A stretch of DNA of 23,694 nt from an uncultured Oscillospiraceae bacterium (GCA_900540295.1 UQFM01000022.1:1-23694); one strand, 5' to 3'; shown: positions 7,929 through 15,803, counted from the stretch's first letter. Notes: a model not told the origin generated them from the letters alone. Made by a program: numbers and translations.

Positions 7929-7957
7929 TTGCTATTTTTAGGCACATATGCTACAAT
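7929..7957 (+). promoter_or_regulatory. Strong sigma-A promoter for the EF-G-like gene
   Basis: TTGCTA (7929-7934), a 17-base spacer and TACAAT (7952-7957), with an extended -10 TGC at 7949-7951. Transcription would start near 7964, giving a leader of about 68 bases before ATG 8032. Confidence 0.75.
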
Positions 7958-8031
7958 TTTTGTATACTTGCTGAAAAAACTATCTGTTTTACATAGATGT
8001 TAGCAGGGATTCAATTTTGGGAGGCATATTT

Positions 8032-10101
8032 ATGAAATCTTACAGCGCAAACAATATCCGCAATATTGCGGTCGTCGGGCACGGCGGCAAAGGCAAAACC
8101 ACGCTTTGCGAGGCGATGCTGTATCTCGCGGGCGCAACCGACCGTCTCGGCAGAGTCGCCGACGGCAATACCGTGCTGGATTTTGACGCGGAAGAAAAGC
8201 GCCGCAAATCCTCCGTTTCCTCTGCAATGGCGGCGATTGAATGGGACAATACCAAACTGAATATTTTAGACGCGCCCGGTCTCTTTGACTTTGAGGGCGG
8301 TGCGGCGGAAGCCATCCGCGCGGCGGAGGCGGTGCTGATTGTCACCTCGGCGGGGTCGGGTGTGGACGTCGGTACCCAAAAGGCTTTTAAAGCTGCCGAA
8401 AAAAGCGGCGCGGCAAAATTCTTTGCCATCACGAAAACCGATTCCGACCACAGAAGCTTTTACAAGACCTTTGACGCGCTGAAAGAAGTTTACGGCAACA
8501 AGCTTTGTCCGACCATCATTCCGTACATGGAGGGCAATCTCGTCAAGTGTTACGTGAATCTGATGACGGGTATGGCGTTTGCCTATGAAAACGGCAAAGC
8601 GCAAAAGGTCGATATGCCCCAAGATCCCGTCATTGCAGATATGACTGCGGCGTTTATGGAAGCGGTTGCTACCACGGACGACGCACTCATGGAGAAATTT
8701 TTCGAGGGCGAGCCGTTTACCAAAGAGGAGATTCTCAAAGGGCTTTGCATCGGGATTTTTGACGGTTCGATTTATCCTGTATATGCCGTATCGGGCTTAA
8801 CCGCGGCGGCGGTTGACCAACTGCTGTACGGGCTTGCATGGTCTGCGCCCGGTGCATTCGGCTACGCGGGCGAAGATGCGGAATACGAAAACGGTGAAAC
8901 GGGCATTCTGCCCTGTAATGAGGCAGGACCGCTTGCGGCGGTTTGCTTCAAAACCGTTGCCGACCCGTTCGTTGGCAAAATGTCCTTTGTCAAGGTGATT
9001 TCGGGAAAACTTTCAGCGGACAGCGCTGTGTACAATCCGCGTACGGGCGAAGCGGAAAAAATCGGCAAAATCATCACCGTTAAGGGCGCAAAGCAGGAGG
9101 ACGCCAAGGAGATTCCCGCGGGCGACATCGGCGTACTCACAAAGCTTGCGGGCGTGAAAACAGGCGATACGCTCTGCAGCGCAAAGGATATTCTGACACT
9201 GAAAGGGGTCGATTTCCCCGCACCGTGTCTTTCCATGGCGGTCAAGGTTTCGAAAAAGGGCGAAGAGGAAAAGGTCGCCGCAGGTCTTTTGCGATTGATG
9301 GAAGAAGACCCCACCATCCGTTATACCAACAATACCGAAACGCGCGAGCAGGTGCTTTCGGGTCTCGGCGAACAGCATTTGGATGTAATCGTTTCCAAGC
9401 TGAAAAATAAATTCGGCGTAGAAGTGACTTTGGAAGTGCCGAAGGTTGCCTACCGTGAGACTGTCCGCAAAACCGTCGAGGCGCAGGGCAGACACAAAAA
9501 GCAGTCGGGCGGTCACGGGCAGTTCGGCGATGTATGGATTAAATTTGAACCGTGCGACAGCGACAGTCTGGTCTTTGAAACGGCGGTTGTCGGCGGCTCT
9601 GTGCCGAAGAATTTCTTCCCCGCCGTGGAAAAAGGCTTACGCGAGTGCGTGGAAAAAGGCTTCGCCGCAGGCTATCCGATGGTCGGTTTGAAGGCGACGC
9701 TGTACGACGGCTCCTACCACCCTGTGGATTCCTCGGAAATGGCGTTCAAAACGGCGGCGTCCATCTGCTTTAAGAATGCGATGCCGAAAGCGGATGTGGC
9801 AATTTTGGAGCCTATCGGAACGCTGACTGCGCGCATGCCCGATGACAATCTCGGCGACATTATGGGCGACATCACCAAACGGCGCGGCAGAGTGCTCGGC
9901 ATGGGACCTGCGGACGAGCCGAAAATGCAGGAGCTGGTCGCGGAAGTGCCGATGGCAGAGATGGGCGATTTCCCCACTGTTCTGCGCTCCGTCACCGCAG
10001 GCAGAGGGTCGCATACTTTCGCGTTTGTCCGTTATGAACAAGCTCCGCGCGAGGTTGCCGATAAGGTCATTGCCGAACGCGCCGCACTGAAAGACGAATA
10101 A
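8032..10101 (+). CDS. Elongation factor G-like translational GTPase (FusA2 type)
   Basis: A paralogue of EF-G, 689 residues, with the full set of EF-G domains (G domain, domains II-V). ATG 8032 follows GGAGG (8020-8024) by 7 bases; the TTG at 8017 overlaps that site and is rejected. G1 is GHGGKGKT (16-23) and G4 is TKTD (134-137). It departs from canonical EF-G. Switch I has RRKSSVSS in place of RGITI. Switch II reads DAPGLFDF (80-87), so the His that activates the water for GTP hydrolysis is Leu84. Such EF-G-like proteins usually accompany a standard fusA elsewhere in the genome, and their ribosome role is not settled. TetM-like ribosomal protection is an alternative, but the sequence and the absence of a resistance context do not favour it. 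It has its own promoter and terminator. Confidence 0.88.
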   Translation: MKSYSANNIRNIAVVGHGGKGKTTLCEAMLYLAGATDRLGRVADGNTVLDFDAEEKRRKSSVSSAMAAIEWDNTKLNILDAPGLFDFEGGAAEAIRAAEAVLIVTSAGSGVDVGTQKAFKAAEKSGAAKFFAITKTDSDHRSFYKTFDALKEVYGNKLCPTIIPYMEGNLVKCYVNLMTGMAFAYENGKAQKVDMPQDPVIADMTAAFMEAVATTDDALMEKFFEGEPFTKEEILKGLCIGIFDGSIYPVYAVSGLTAAAVDQLLYGLAWSAPGAFGYAGEDAEYENGETGILPCNEAGPLAAVCFKTVADPFVGKMSFVKVISGKLSADSAVYNPRTGEAEKIGKIITVKGAKQEDAKEIPAGDIGVLTKLAGVKTGDTLCSAKDILTLKGVDFPAPCLSMAVKVSKKGEEEKVAAGLLRLMEEDPTIRYTNNTETREQVLSGLGEQHLDVIVSKLKNKFGVEVTLEVPKVAYRETVRKTVEAQGRHKKQSGGHGQFGDVWIKFEPCDSDSLVFETAVVGGSVPKNFFPAVEKGLRECVEKGFAAGYPMVGLKATLYDGSYHPVDSSEMAFKTAASICFKNAMPKADVAILEPIGTLTARMPDDNLGDIMGDITKRRGRVLGMGPADEPKMQELVAEVPMAEMGDFPTVLRSVTAGRGSHTFAFVRYEQAPREVADKVIAERAALKDE

Positions 10102-10120
10102 AATAATTTGCATTAGAGAA

Positions 10121-10157
10121 ATCGGGTGTACAGCATTTTGCCGTACACCCGATTTTA
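10121..10157 (+). terminator. Intrinsic terminator of the EF-G-like gene
   Basis: ATCGGGTGTAC (10121-10131) pairs perfectly with GTACACCCGAT (10143-10153) around an 11-base loop. TTTTAT runs directly off the stem. Confidence 0.85.
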
Positions 10158-10188
10158 TCTAGCAGAAGCAGGGCATTTACGCACCCCC

Positions 10189-10314
10189 GTAGGAGCGATT
10201 CACGCAAATTAACGATTGCGCACAAACGCGTAGGGGCGAACGGTGTTCGCCCGCGGGTCGTCGGGTTACGGCTTCGCCGTTACCCTTTTGTCTCGCTTTG
10301 CTCGACATTTCCCC
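10189..10314 (+). repeat. R1 repeats joined to an R3 copy between convergent genes
   Basis: A degraded R1 (GTAGGAGCGATTCAC, from 10189), linker GCGCACAAACGC, a good R1 at about 10231-10253 (GTAGGGGCGAACGGTGTTCG, then CCCG), then GGTCGTCGG leading straight into R3. The R1 core here is GGCGAAC/GTTCGCC with a GGT loop. No gene is seen between 10158 and 10391. Confidence 0.8.
10263..10314 (+). repeat. R3 double-hairpin repeat copy
   Basis: GGGTTACGGCTTCGCCGTTA then CCCTTTTGTCTCGCTTTGCT then CGACATTTCCCC. The first half folds as GGGTTACGG/CCGTTACCC with one T-T mismatch; the second is a weaker TGTC...GACA hairpin. It matches 2984-3031 (inverted) and 23651-23694. Confidence 0.78.
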
Positions 10315-10339
10315 TGTTAGGGAAAAATTCTTTTGTCAC

Positions 10340-10377
10340 ATTCAAACAGGGTCACCGTTCGGTGACCCTGTTTGAAT
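10340..10377 (-). terminator. Long perfect hairpin, likely terminator of the DUF3048 gene
   Basis: ATTCAAACAGGGTCACC (10340-10356) and GGTGACCCTGTTTGAAT (10361-10377) form a perfect 17-base-pair stem with the loop GTTC. It starts 15 bases past the stop codon of the minus-strand lipoprotein gene. There is no clean T tract on either side, so it may act as a transcription barrier or protect the mRNA 3' end. It could serve both strands. Confidence 0.6.
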
Positions 10378-10391
10378 ATTATGGATTTGTT

Positions 10392-11456
10392 TTACGCAAT
10401 AACGGTAGCAGCGCTGTTATCGGCAGGAACAAAGCCTATCCACATCTTGCCTGTGTTCAGCTTCAGCTCCGCGCCGCTTTCGTCTGTCAGTTTCAGAGGT
10501 GCGGTCGGATTGGTCGCCGTACCTTTAGACCATTTAATGTTTTGATATGTGCCGTTTGAAACATACACACCGTTGCCGCCGATTAAATCCCAATCTACGT
10601 GCCCCTTGTCTGAGCCTTGCACACCGCTGATTCCCGTATACAAAATCAGCACATTTGCGACTTTCATCGTTTTGCCGTTTGCGTCTTTCATTTCCGAGGT
10701 GTTCATATGATTGGCATACACGCCTTCTTCGGCATTATATTTAAAGGTATGCTTGTAATTATTTGAAAATACCGCGGTGACGCTTGTGCACGCACCGCCG
10801 GAGAGCGTCTGTTTTTCCGAAGCGAAAGTGAAGGGCGAAGCGTTACTGCTGTTGATACCTGTGCGCAGTCCTTTATCGGCAATGGCTTTTTGGATATTTT
10901 CGCCTGTGGTGTATGCGGTATGCTCCGTTGCAACGTTCCTCGACTTGTCGCGTGAGAAGTAACTGCCCGACGCTGTGCCGTCAATATCGTCCACCTTGTC
11001 CTTTTTGAGTGTGTCATATGCATATACACTGCCGCCGAAATGCACGTAGATTGCGTCAAAGCCTTCCGCAAGCTCCACATAGTCGTGCCGCGCACTGCGT
11101 GTCGGACCGACCTTCGGCATATCGGCAATGTCGGCATACAGCCACATCATACGGGTGATGCCGCCCTCGGTAACGCCTTCAATTACAATGTCGGGGGAGC
11201 TCAGGCCCCATTGCGGACGCGCCTGCGGAGAATTCTCCACCATGACCGCCACGGGGCGTTTGCCGATGGCTTCCGCGCGCAAATCCAATCCCGTCAGCGG
11301 ATTTTTATCGGACTGTGCCGCGGTTTGTGTAATCGGCGCAGAGGCATCGTCGGGAACCAGCGGTTTTTCGTCTTTTCCGCAGGCGGAAAATGCCGCCAGC
11401 GCCAACGCCAGCGTTAAACACGCCGCAACTGTTTTTTGAATAAATTTGTTTTGCAT
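10392..11456 (-). CDS. DUF3048 (YerB-like) domain lipoprotein
   Basis: A secreted, lipid-anchored protein of 354 residues, related to B. subtilis YerB. A signal peptide (KFIQKTVAACLTLALALAAF) leads to a lipobox-like FSAC with Cys26 as the likely lipidated residue. Phe at -3 is less usual than Leu. A polar linker (residues 27-50) precedes NPLTGL, the typical start of DUF3048. The two conserved halves follow: RPVAVMVENSPQARPQWGLS with EGVTEGGITRM and VGPTRSARHDYVELA, then the C-terminal half with HVDWDLIGG and KMWIGFVP. The biochemical function is unknown; a role at the cell envelope is inferred from the anchor. This is the only start possible before an upstream in-frame stop, and its ribosome site is weak. 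It has its own promoter and runs divergently from metG. Confidence 0.9.
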   Translation of the reverse strand: MQNKFIQKTVAACLTLALALAAFSACGKDEKPLVPDDASAPITQTAAQSDKNPLTGLDLRAEAIGKRPVAVMVENSPQARPQWGLSSPDIVIEGVTEGGITRMMWLYADIADMPKVGPTRSARHDYVELAEGFDAIYVHFGGSVYAYDTLKKDKVDDIDGTASGSYFSRDKSRNVATEHTAYTTGENIQKAIADKGLRTGINSSNASPFTFASEKQTLSGGACTSVTAVFSNNYKHTFKYNAEEGVYANHMNTSEMKDANGKTMKVANVLILYTGISGVQGSDKGHVDWDLIGGNGVYVSNGTYQNIKWSKGTATNPTAPLKLTDESGAELKLNTGKMWIGFVPADNSAATVIA

Positions 11457-11625
11457 ATGTATTGCCGTACGGTATGCCGTGCAGGATTTGCGGGCGGCTT
11501 ACCGTTCCTTTCTGTTTAAAATTAAAAGATAAAAATATTGTGCCGCCGCGTTAGTGTGACGGTACAAGCGTCCTTCTTCGCCGTCAGGCGAAGGGACATC
11601 ATTCGGTACATAACCGTTTACAATT

Positions 11626-11653
11626 ATTGTACCACAATCGACATGATTTTCAA
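11626..11653 (-). promoter_or_regulatory. Promoter for the DUF3048 lipoprotein gene
   Basis: Read on the minus strand: TTGAAA (11653-11648), a 16-base spacer, and TACAAT (11631-11626) with an extended TGG before it. Transcription would start near 11619, leaving an unusually long leader of about 160 bases. That leader contains the stable CTTCGCC/GGCGAAG hairpin at about 11574-11594. Confidence 0.65.
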
Positions 11654-11756
11654 GCCGTTTCTGAGAATTTACAAAAAATACGGAAGCGAATACAAAATTT
11701 ACGCCTGTATATTGTGTATTTTGCGGATTGACAAACGGCAAACGGTTGCGCACAAT

Positions 11757-11876
11757 TTGTCATTCCGAGCGCGTAGGGACGGACGTCTTCGTCCGTCCGC
11801 GAAGTTTCAGCAGAGTTCGCTCCTACTGTCATTCTGCGCGATAGCGAAGAATCTCACATCGCACGCAGTAAATTTG
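11757..11876 (-). repeat. R2-R1-R2 repeat mosaic in inverted orientation
   Basis: On the minus strand the order is ATCAAATTTACTGCGTGC linker, R2 (GTGAGATTCTTCGC...GCAGAATGACA, about 11860-11827), then R1 (GTAGGAGCGAACTCTGCTG... to GGACGTCCGTCCCTAC, ending near 11772), then a remnant of a second R2 (GCTCGGAATGACA). The order is the same as in the plus-strand mosaics, so the block has been inverted as a unit. The R1 unit here has lost the stretch after GAACT that normally contains TTCGCCCGCC. Confidence 0.8.
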
Positions 11877-11884
11877 ATACATAG

Positions 11885-11947
11885 GGAACGGCCTTAAGTG
11901 CCGCTCCGCAATCTTTCTGTTTCGGCAAAGCGGGTACGAAATAAAAA
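11885..11947 (+). repeat. R4 repeat copy directly upstream of the metG promoter
   Basis: GAACGGCC...GCCGCTCCGC...TCTGTTTCGGCAAAGCGGGT then ACGAAATAAAAA. It ends one base before the -35 box of the metG promoter at 11949. The conserved end matches the copies upstream of mrp and the CPBP protease gene. Confidence 0.7.
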
Positions 11948-11948
11948 G

Positions 11949-11977
11949 TTGAAATATTCTTGAAAATTTGGTACAAT
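11949..11977 (+). promoter_or_regulatory. Strong sigma-A promoter for metG-tatD
   Basis: TTGAAA (11949-11954), 17 bases, TACAAT (11972-11977), with an extended TGG at 11969-11971. The start of transcription would be near 11984, giving a leader of about 35 bases that contains the ribosome site. Confidence 0.78.
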
Positions 11978-12018
11978 AAAATGTCAAAATTTTTGAACAC
12001 ACGGAGAGGAAGAAAATT

Positions 12019-13971
12019 ATGTGTGAAAAGCCGAAGTTTTATATCACCACCGCTATCGCCTACACCTCGCGCAAGCCGCACATCGGCAACAGCTATGAAA
12101 TCGTACTGACCGACGCCATTGCGCGGTATAAGCGAATGTTAGGGTATGACGTTTTCTTCCTGACGGGCACGGACGAGCACGGGCAGAAGATTGAAGAATA
12201 TGCGAAAGCGGCGGGTGTGTCGCCGAAAGCATATGTAGACAAGGTTGCGGGCGAGATTCGCGGAATTTGCGACGCTTTAAACACCACGTATGACAAATTT
12301 ATCCGCACGACGGATGATTACCACGAAAAAGCCGTGCAGAAAATGTTTAAAAAGCTGTACGACCAAGGCGATATTTACAAAAGCGAATACGAGGGACTGT
12401 ACTGCACGCCGTGCGAGTCGTTCTGGACGGAAAGCCAGCTCGACGAAAACGGCTGCTGTCCCGACTGTCACCGCGAAGTGAAAAAGGCGAAAGAGGAAGC
12501 GTATTTTCTGCGTCTGTCGAAATATCAGAAACAGCTGGAAGAATTTATTGAGAACAACGAGAATTTCATTTATCCCGAAGCGCGCAAAAAGGAAATGCTC
12601 AATAACTTTATCAAACCCGGATTGCAGGATTTGTGCGTTTCGCGTACCTCGTTCAAATGGGGCATACCCGTCACGTTTGACGACAAGCATGTCATTTACG
12701 TTTGGCTCGACGCGCTGTCAAACTATATCACCGCCCTCGGCTACGACCCCGACGGCAGCGGCGACGCCTACAAAAAATACTGGCCTGCCGACGTGCATAT
12801 CATCGGCAAGGACATTGTCCGTTTCCATACCATTTACTGGCCGATTATGCTCATGGCGCTCGGCGAGCCGCTTCCGAAGCAGGTCTACGGGCATCCGTGG
12901 CTGTTGTTCGGTGAGGATAAAATGTCGAAATCCCGCGGGAACGTCATTTACGCCGACGATTTGATTAAAGTGTTCGGCGTGGATGCGGTGCGCTATTATT
13001 TGCTGTCCGAAATGCCTCACGCGGCGGACGGCTCGATTACCTATGAAACGATGATTGAGCGGTACAATTCCGATTTGGCGAATACCATCGGCAATCTGGT
13101 CAACCGCACCGTCGCGATGCAGAACAAATACTTTGACGGTGTGGTGCAGTCGGGTGAGTGTACAGGCGAATTTGACAAAGAAGTCAAAGCGCTCGCGGTG
13201 CAGACCCTTGCCGATATGGACCGCTGCATCAACGAATACAAAATCAGCGACAGTGTGGCGTGCATTCTGACGCTTGCACGCCGTCTGAACAAATATATCG
13301 ATGAAACAATGCCTTGGGCGCTTGCGAAAGACGAAGCGCAAAAAGCGCGGCTCGGCACGGTGCTTTACAATCTCTTAGAGGGGATTCGCTATCTTGCCGT
13401 ATTGCTCACGCCCTATATGCCCGACACATCGGCGGCGATTTTCGAACAGCTCGGCACGGAGGTGCGCGATTACGAGTCTTTAAAGACCTTCGGCGGCTTA
13501 AAAGTCGGCGAACGCGTCGGAACGGCAACGCCGCTCTTCAGCCGTATTGACGCGGAAAAGCTGATTGCGGAATTAACCGCCGCACAAAAAGCAGAGACGG
13601 AAGCGGAGAAAAAGACGGAAACCCCGAAAATCGAGGGCTTGGCGCAAATCGGCATTGAAGATTTTATGAAAGTGGAACTGCGCGTTGCCGAGGTTACGGC
13701 GTGCGAACCCGTCAAGCGCGCGAAAAAGCTTTTGAAGCTGACCTTAAACGACGGCACGGATACGCCGCGCACGGTTGCAAGCGGAATTGCCAAATGGTAC
13801 GCCTCCGATGATTTGGTCGGCAAGAAAATTGTGCTGGTGGCAAACTTAAAGCCCGCCGTGCTTTGCGGTGTGGAAAGCCAAGGGATGATTTTGGCGGCGG
13901 ATTGCAGTGAAGACGATGTAAAAGTCGTATTTGTGGACAGCTCTATGCCGAACGGTGCGAGAATCCGATGA
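12019..13971 (+). CDS. metG: Methionyl-tRNA synthetase
   Basis: Charges tRNA-Met with methionine in the cytosol. The protein has 650 residues, typical of Bacillota MetG with a C-terminal tRNA-binding domain. GGAGAGGAAG at 12003-12012 precedes ATG 12019. The class I catalytic core shows the HIGH-type motif as HIGN (in SRKPHIGNSY, near residue 21) and KMSKS at 301-305. A zinc-knuckle insertion is given by C129-x2-C132 and C147-x2-C150. A Lys/Glu/Ala-rich linker near 515-540 leads to an EMAP-II/tRBD OB-fold (IGIEDFMKVELRVAEV to the end), used for tRNA binding and dimerisation. Its stop codon overlaps the tatD start by an ATGA junction, so the two genes form an operon, as in B. subtilis metS-yabD. 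Confidence 0.97.
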   Translation: MCEKPKFYITTAIAYTSRKPHIGNSYEIVLTDAIARYKRMLGYDVFFLTGTDEHGQKIEEYAKAAGVSPKAYVDKVAGEIRGICDALNTTYDKFIRTTDDYHEKAVQKMFKKLYDQGDIYKSEYEGLYCTPCESFWTESQLDENGCCPDCHREVKKAKEEAYFLRLSKYQKQLEEFIENNENFIYPEARKKEMLNNFIKPGLQDLCVSRTSFKWGIPVTFDDKHVIYVWLDALSNYITALGYDPDGSGDAYKKYWPADVHIIGKDIVRFHTIYWPIMLMALGEPLPKQVYGHPWLLFGEDKMSKSRGNVIYADDLIKVFGVDAVRYYLLSEMPHAADGSITYETMIERYNSDLANTIGNLVNRTVAMQNKYFDGVVQSGECTGEFDKEVKALAVQTLADMDRCINEYKISDSVACILTLARRLNKYIDETMPWALAKDEAQKARLGTVLYNLLEGIRYLAVLLTPYMPDTSAAIFEQLGTEVRDYESLKTFGGLKVGERVGTATPLFSRIDAEKLIAELTAAQKAETEAEKKTETPKIEGLAQIGIEDFMKVELRVAEVTACEPVKRAKKLLKLTLNDGTDTPRTVASGIAKWYASDDLVGKKIVLVANLKPAVLCGVESQGMILAADCSEDDVKVVFVDSSMPNGARIR

Positions 13972-14759
13972 GCCATATTGGGTTCGACTCCCCTCACCTT
14001 ATGCATATTTTTGACTCCCATGCGCATTATGATGACGAACGCTTTTCCGAGGATGTGTACGAATTGCTGGACGCACTTCCCGAAAAAGGCGTTTCGGGTA
14101 TACTCTCCTGCGGCGTAAATGTGGAATCCACGCGGTTTGCACAGGCACTTGCGCAGAAATACGGTTATATTTACGCGGCGGCGGGGTTTCATCCGCTCAA
14201 TTTAGAGGACGTCCCCGAAAACGCGGAAGCGGTTCTGCGCGATTTGCTGAAAGATTCAAAAACGGTTGCCGTGGGCGAAATAGGCTTGGACTATCATTAT
14301 GAGAAAGAGTCCCGCGAAAAGCAGTTAGCGCTTTTTGAAATGCAGTTGCGGCTTGCAAAAGAACTAAATTTGCCTGTGATTGTGCATGACCGCGAGGCCC
14401 ACGAAGACACCCTCAAGTTGTTAAAGAAAATACAACCTACGGGTGTTATACACTGCTTTACGGGCAGTGTGGAAACGGCAAAGGAAATTTTAAAATTGGA
14501 TATGTATATCGGTCTCGGCGGTGCGGTCACCTTTAAAAATGCGGTGAAGCCTGTCGAGGTCGCGGCTATGGTGCCTGCGGAACGGTTGCTTTTGGAAACG
14601 GACGCGCCTTATATGACGCCTGTGCCGTTTCGCGGCAAGCGGTGCGATTCGTCGCACATCGCCTACACTGCCGCACGCATTGCGGAGATTCGCGGCGTTG
14701 ACACCCAGACGTTGTGTGAGCAGGCGGAACGTAACACCCGCAGGTTGTTTAGGATATAA
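13968..14759 (+). CDS. TatD family metal-dependent hydrolase (deoxyribonuclease)
   Basis: A TIM-barrel hydrolase of the TatD/YcfH/YabD family, members of which act as Mg-dependent 3'-5' DNases. From ATG 13968 it has 263 residues. Metal-ligand motifs are present in order: SHAH (H18, H20), GEIGLDYH (E104), HDREAHED, HCFTGS and ETDAPY (D212). Two starts are possible. ATG 13968 overlaps the metG stop as ATGA and favours coupling. ATG 14001 begins MHIFDSHAHYDD, which matches where TatD proteins normally start, but it has no ribosome site. The extra 11 residues have no counterpart I recognise. In B. subtilis the next genes are rnmV and ksgA; here they are replaced by repeats and the cassette at 15078-18187. 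Confidence 0.93.
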   Translation: MSHIGFDSPHLMHIFDSHAHYDDERFSEDVYELLDALPEKGVSGILSCGVNVESTRFAQALAQKYGYIYAAAGFHPLNLEDVPENAEAVLRDLLKDSKTVAVGEIGLDYHYEKESREKQLALFEMQLRLAKELNLPVIVHDREAHEDTLKLLKKIQPTGVIHCFTGSVETAKEILKLDMYIGLGGAVTFKNAVKPVEVAAMVPAERLLLETDAPYMTPVPFRGKRCDSSHIAYTAARIAEIRGVDTQTLCEQAERNTRRLFRI

Positions 14760-14778
14760 GAATTTTTGCACAGCTATG

Positions 14779-15044
14779 TAGGGGCGAACTGTGTTCGCCC
14801 GCCGAAATCTGATGAAACTTCGCGGAACAACACAGAGGTTGTTCCCTACGGTTTACGAATCAAATTTACTTTGTTCTGCGGGAGATTCTTCGCTCCGCTC
14901 AGAATGACAAGTTTTTGCGAACCGTAGGGGCGTGCATAGCGCGCCCGAGCAAAATAAAAAATTTGCACAAACCAAACGGCTATGCACAATCCCCGTAGGG
15001 GCGAACTGTGTTCGCCCGCGGACGGACAAGGACGTCCGTCCCTA
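14779..15044 (+). repeat. R1-R2-R1-R1 repeat mosaic between tatD and the HprK/PqqD cassette
   Basis: R1 from 14779 (GTAGGGGCGAACTGTGTTCG, then CCCGCCGAAATCTGATGAAA, ending in the GGAACAACA/TGTTCCCTAC hairpin at about 14850); linker GAATCAAATTTACTTTGTTC; R2 at 14878-14909 (GGGAGATTCTTCGC, TC, then CGCTCAGAATGACA); linker TTTTTGCGAACC; R1 from about 14924 (GTAGGGGCGTGCATAGCGCG); R1 from 14996 (GCGAAC/GTTCGC then GGACGGAC/GTCCGTCC) to CCCTAC at 15044. The gap of 318 bases is almost wholly repeat. No precursor-peptide reading frame or promoter could be picked out. Confidence 0.87.
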
Positions 15045-15077
15045 CGCACATACACATTTCACATTAGGAGTACGCTT

Positions 15078-15803
15078 TTGGAAACCTTTGACATTGCAAA
15101 ACTGAAGGTACAAATGGACGCGCGCGGCGAATTGCTGTATGCGCGAACGCGGGCGTACCTTTGTGACGGAACGGACGCGCCCGATATGGTTTTGGATATT
15201 CCCGAAGTGTATTTTGCAAAAAAGCACGAAGCTTTTCCACAGTTGACCTTAGACGAATGCCGTTATGTTTGGACGGGCGAGGCTTTTTACGCAAGGCTTT
15301 TGCAGTTTTCGGGATTGCTGATGCACGCCTCGTGTGTCGAAAAGGACGGCTTTGCGTATCTGTTTTCCGCAAAAAGCGGTACGGGCAAATCCACGCATAC
15401 CGATTTGTGGTTAAAAGCGTTCAGAAACTGCCGCATTCTCAATGACGACAAGCCCGCCGTACGCAAAATCGACGGGACATTCTGTGCCTGCGGTACGCCG
15501 TTCAGCGGGAAATTCGACATCAGCGTGAATGTGCAGTCGCCCATCCGTGCGCTTGTATTTTTGGAACGCGGGGCGGAAAATTCGATAAAACCGATTTCCG
15601 CCGCACAGGCGATTCCGCTGTTTTTGTCGCAGACCCTGCGTCCGCCGCAAAAGGAAAAAATGGCGCAGATGCTCGACATTTTGGGCGATTTGCTTGAATG
15701 CGTACCCGCATTCCTGCTCACCTGCAATATGGATATTTCGGCGGCGCACACTGCCTTTGACGGGATAGAATCGTATTATCAACAAAAAGAGGCGCAAACA
15801 TGA
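15078..15803 (+). CDS. HPr kinase/PEPCK-like P-loop protein of a PqqD-linked cassette
   Basis: A protein of 241 residues with the ATP site of the HprK/PEP-carboxykinase family. The start is TTG 15078, with AGGAG (15066-15070) 7 bases upstream. The in-frame ATG at 14982 would add 32 residues encoded by R1 repeat DNA and is rejected. The P-loop is AKSGTGKST (98-106), and NDDKPAV (122-128) corresponds to the acidic metal-binding DD motif of HprK. CGTPFSGK near 140 resembles a segment seen in PqqD-linked HprK-like proteins. It lacks the N-terminal HprK domain and is much shorter than true HprK (about 310 residues), so it is unlikely to phosphorylate HPr. Related kinases in lasso-peptide clusters phosphorylate the peptide; that role is an inference here. 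The stop overlaps the pqqD-like start as ATGA. Confidence 0.78.
   Translation: METFDIAKLKVQMDARGELLYARTRAYLCDGTDAPDMVLDIPEVYFAKKHEAFPQLTLDECRYVWTGEAFYARLLQFSGLLMHASCVEKDGFAYLFSAKSGTGKSTHTDLWLKAFRNCRILNDDKPAVRKIDGTFCACGTPFSGKFDISVNVQSPIRALVFLERGAENSIKPISAAQAIPLFLSQTLRPPQKEKMAQMLDILGDLLECVPAFLLTCNMDISAAHTAFDGIESYYQQKEAQT

Noticed and set aside
8032..10101. TetM-type ribosomal protection (tetracycline resistance) protein
   Set aside because: The protein follows the FusA2-type EF-G-like pattern, and there is no leader peptide, mobile element or resistance gene context.
11499..11753. Minus-strand open frame of 84 codons upstream of the DUF3048 gene
   Set aside because: Its beginning lies upstream of the best promoter, it has no family resemblance, and it reads through the leader hairpin in a different frame.
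13976..13998. A tRNA T-arm-like sequence, GGGTTCGACTCCC, at the metG-tatD junction
   Set aside because: Only a 3-base-pair stem forms and there is no anticodon arm, D arm or acceptor partner upstream. It lies within the end of metG and the start of tatD, so it is coincidental or at most a remnant.
14760..15077. Search for a RiPP precursor peptide gene before the kinase-PqqD cassette
   Set aside because: All frames here are R1/R2 translations; no short frame with a ribosome site and a leader/core pattern was found. The gap 18188-18432 after the cassette gave the same result.
15078..15803. True HPr kinase/phosphorylase (hprK)
   Set aside because: It is too short, lacks the N-terminal domain, and is embedded with PqqD, peptidase and exporter genes rather than with lgt or other usual hprK neighbours.
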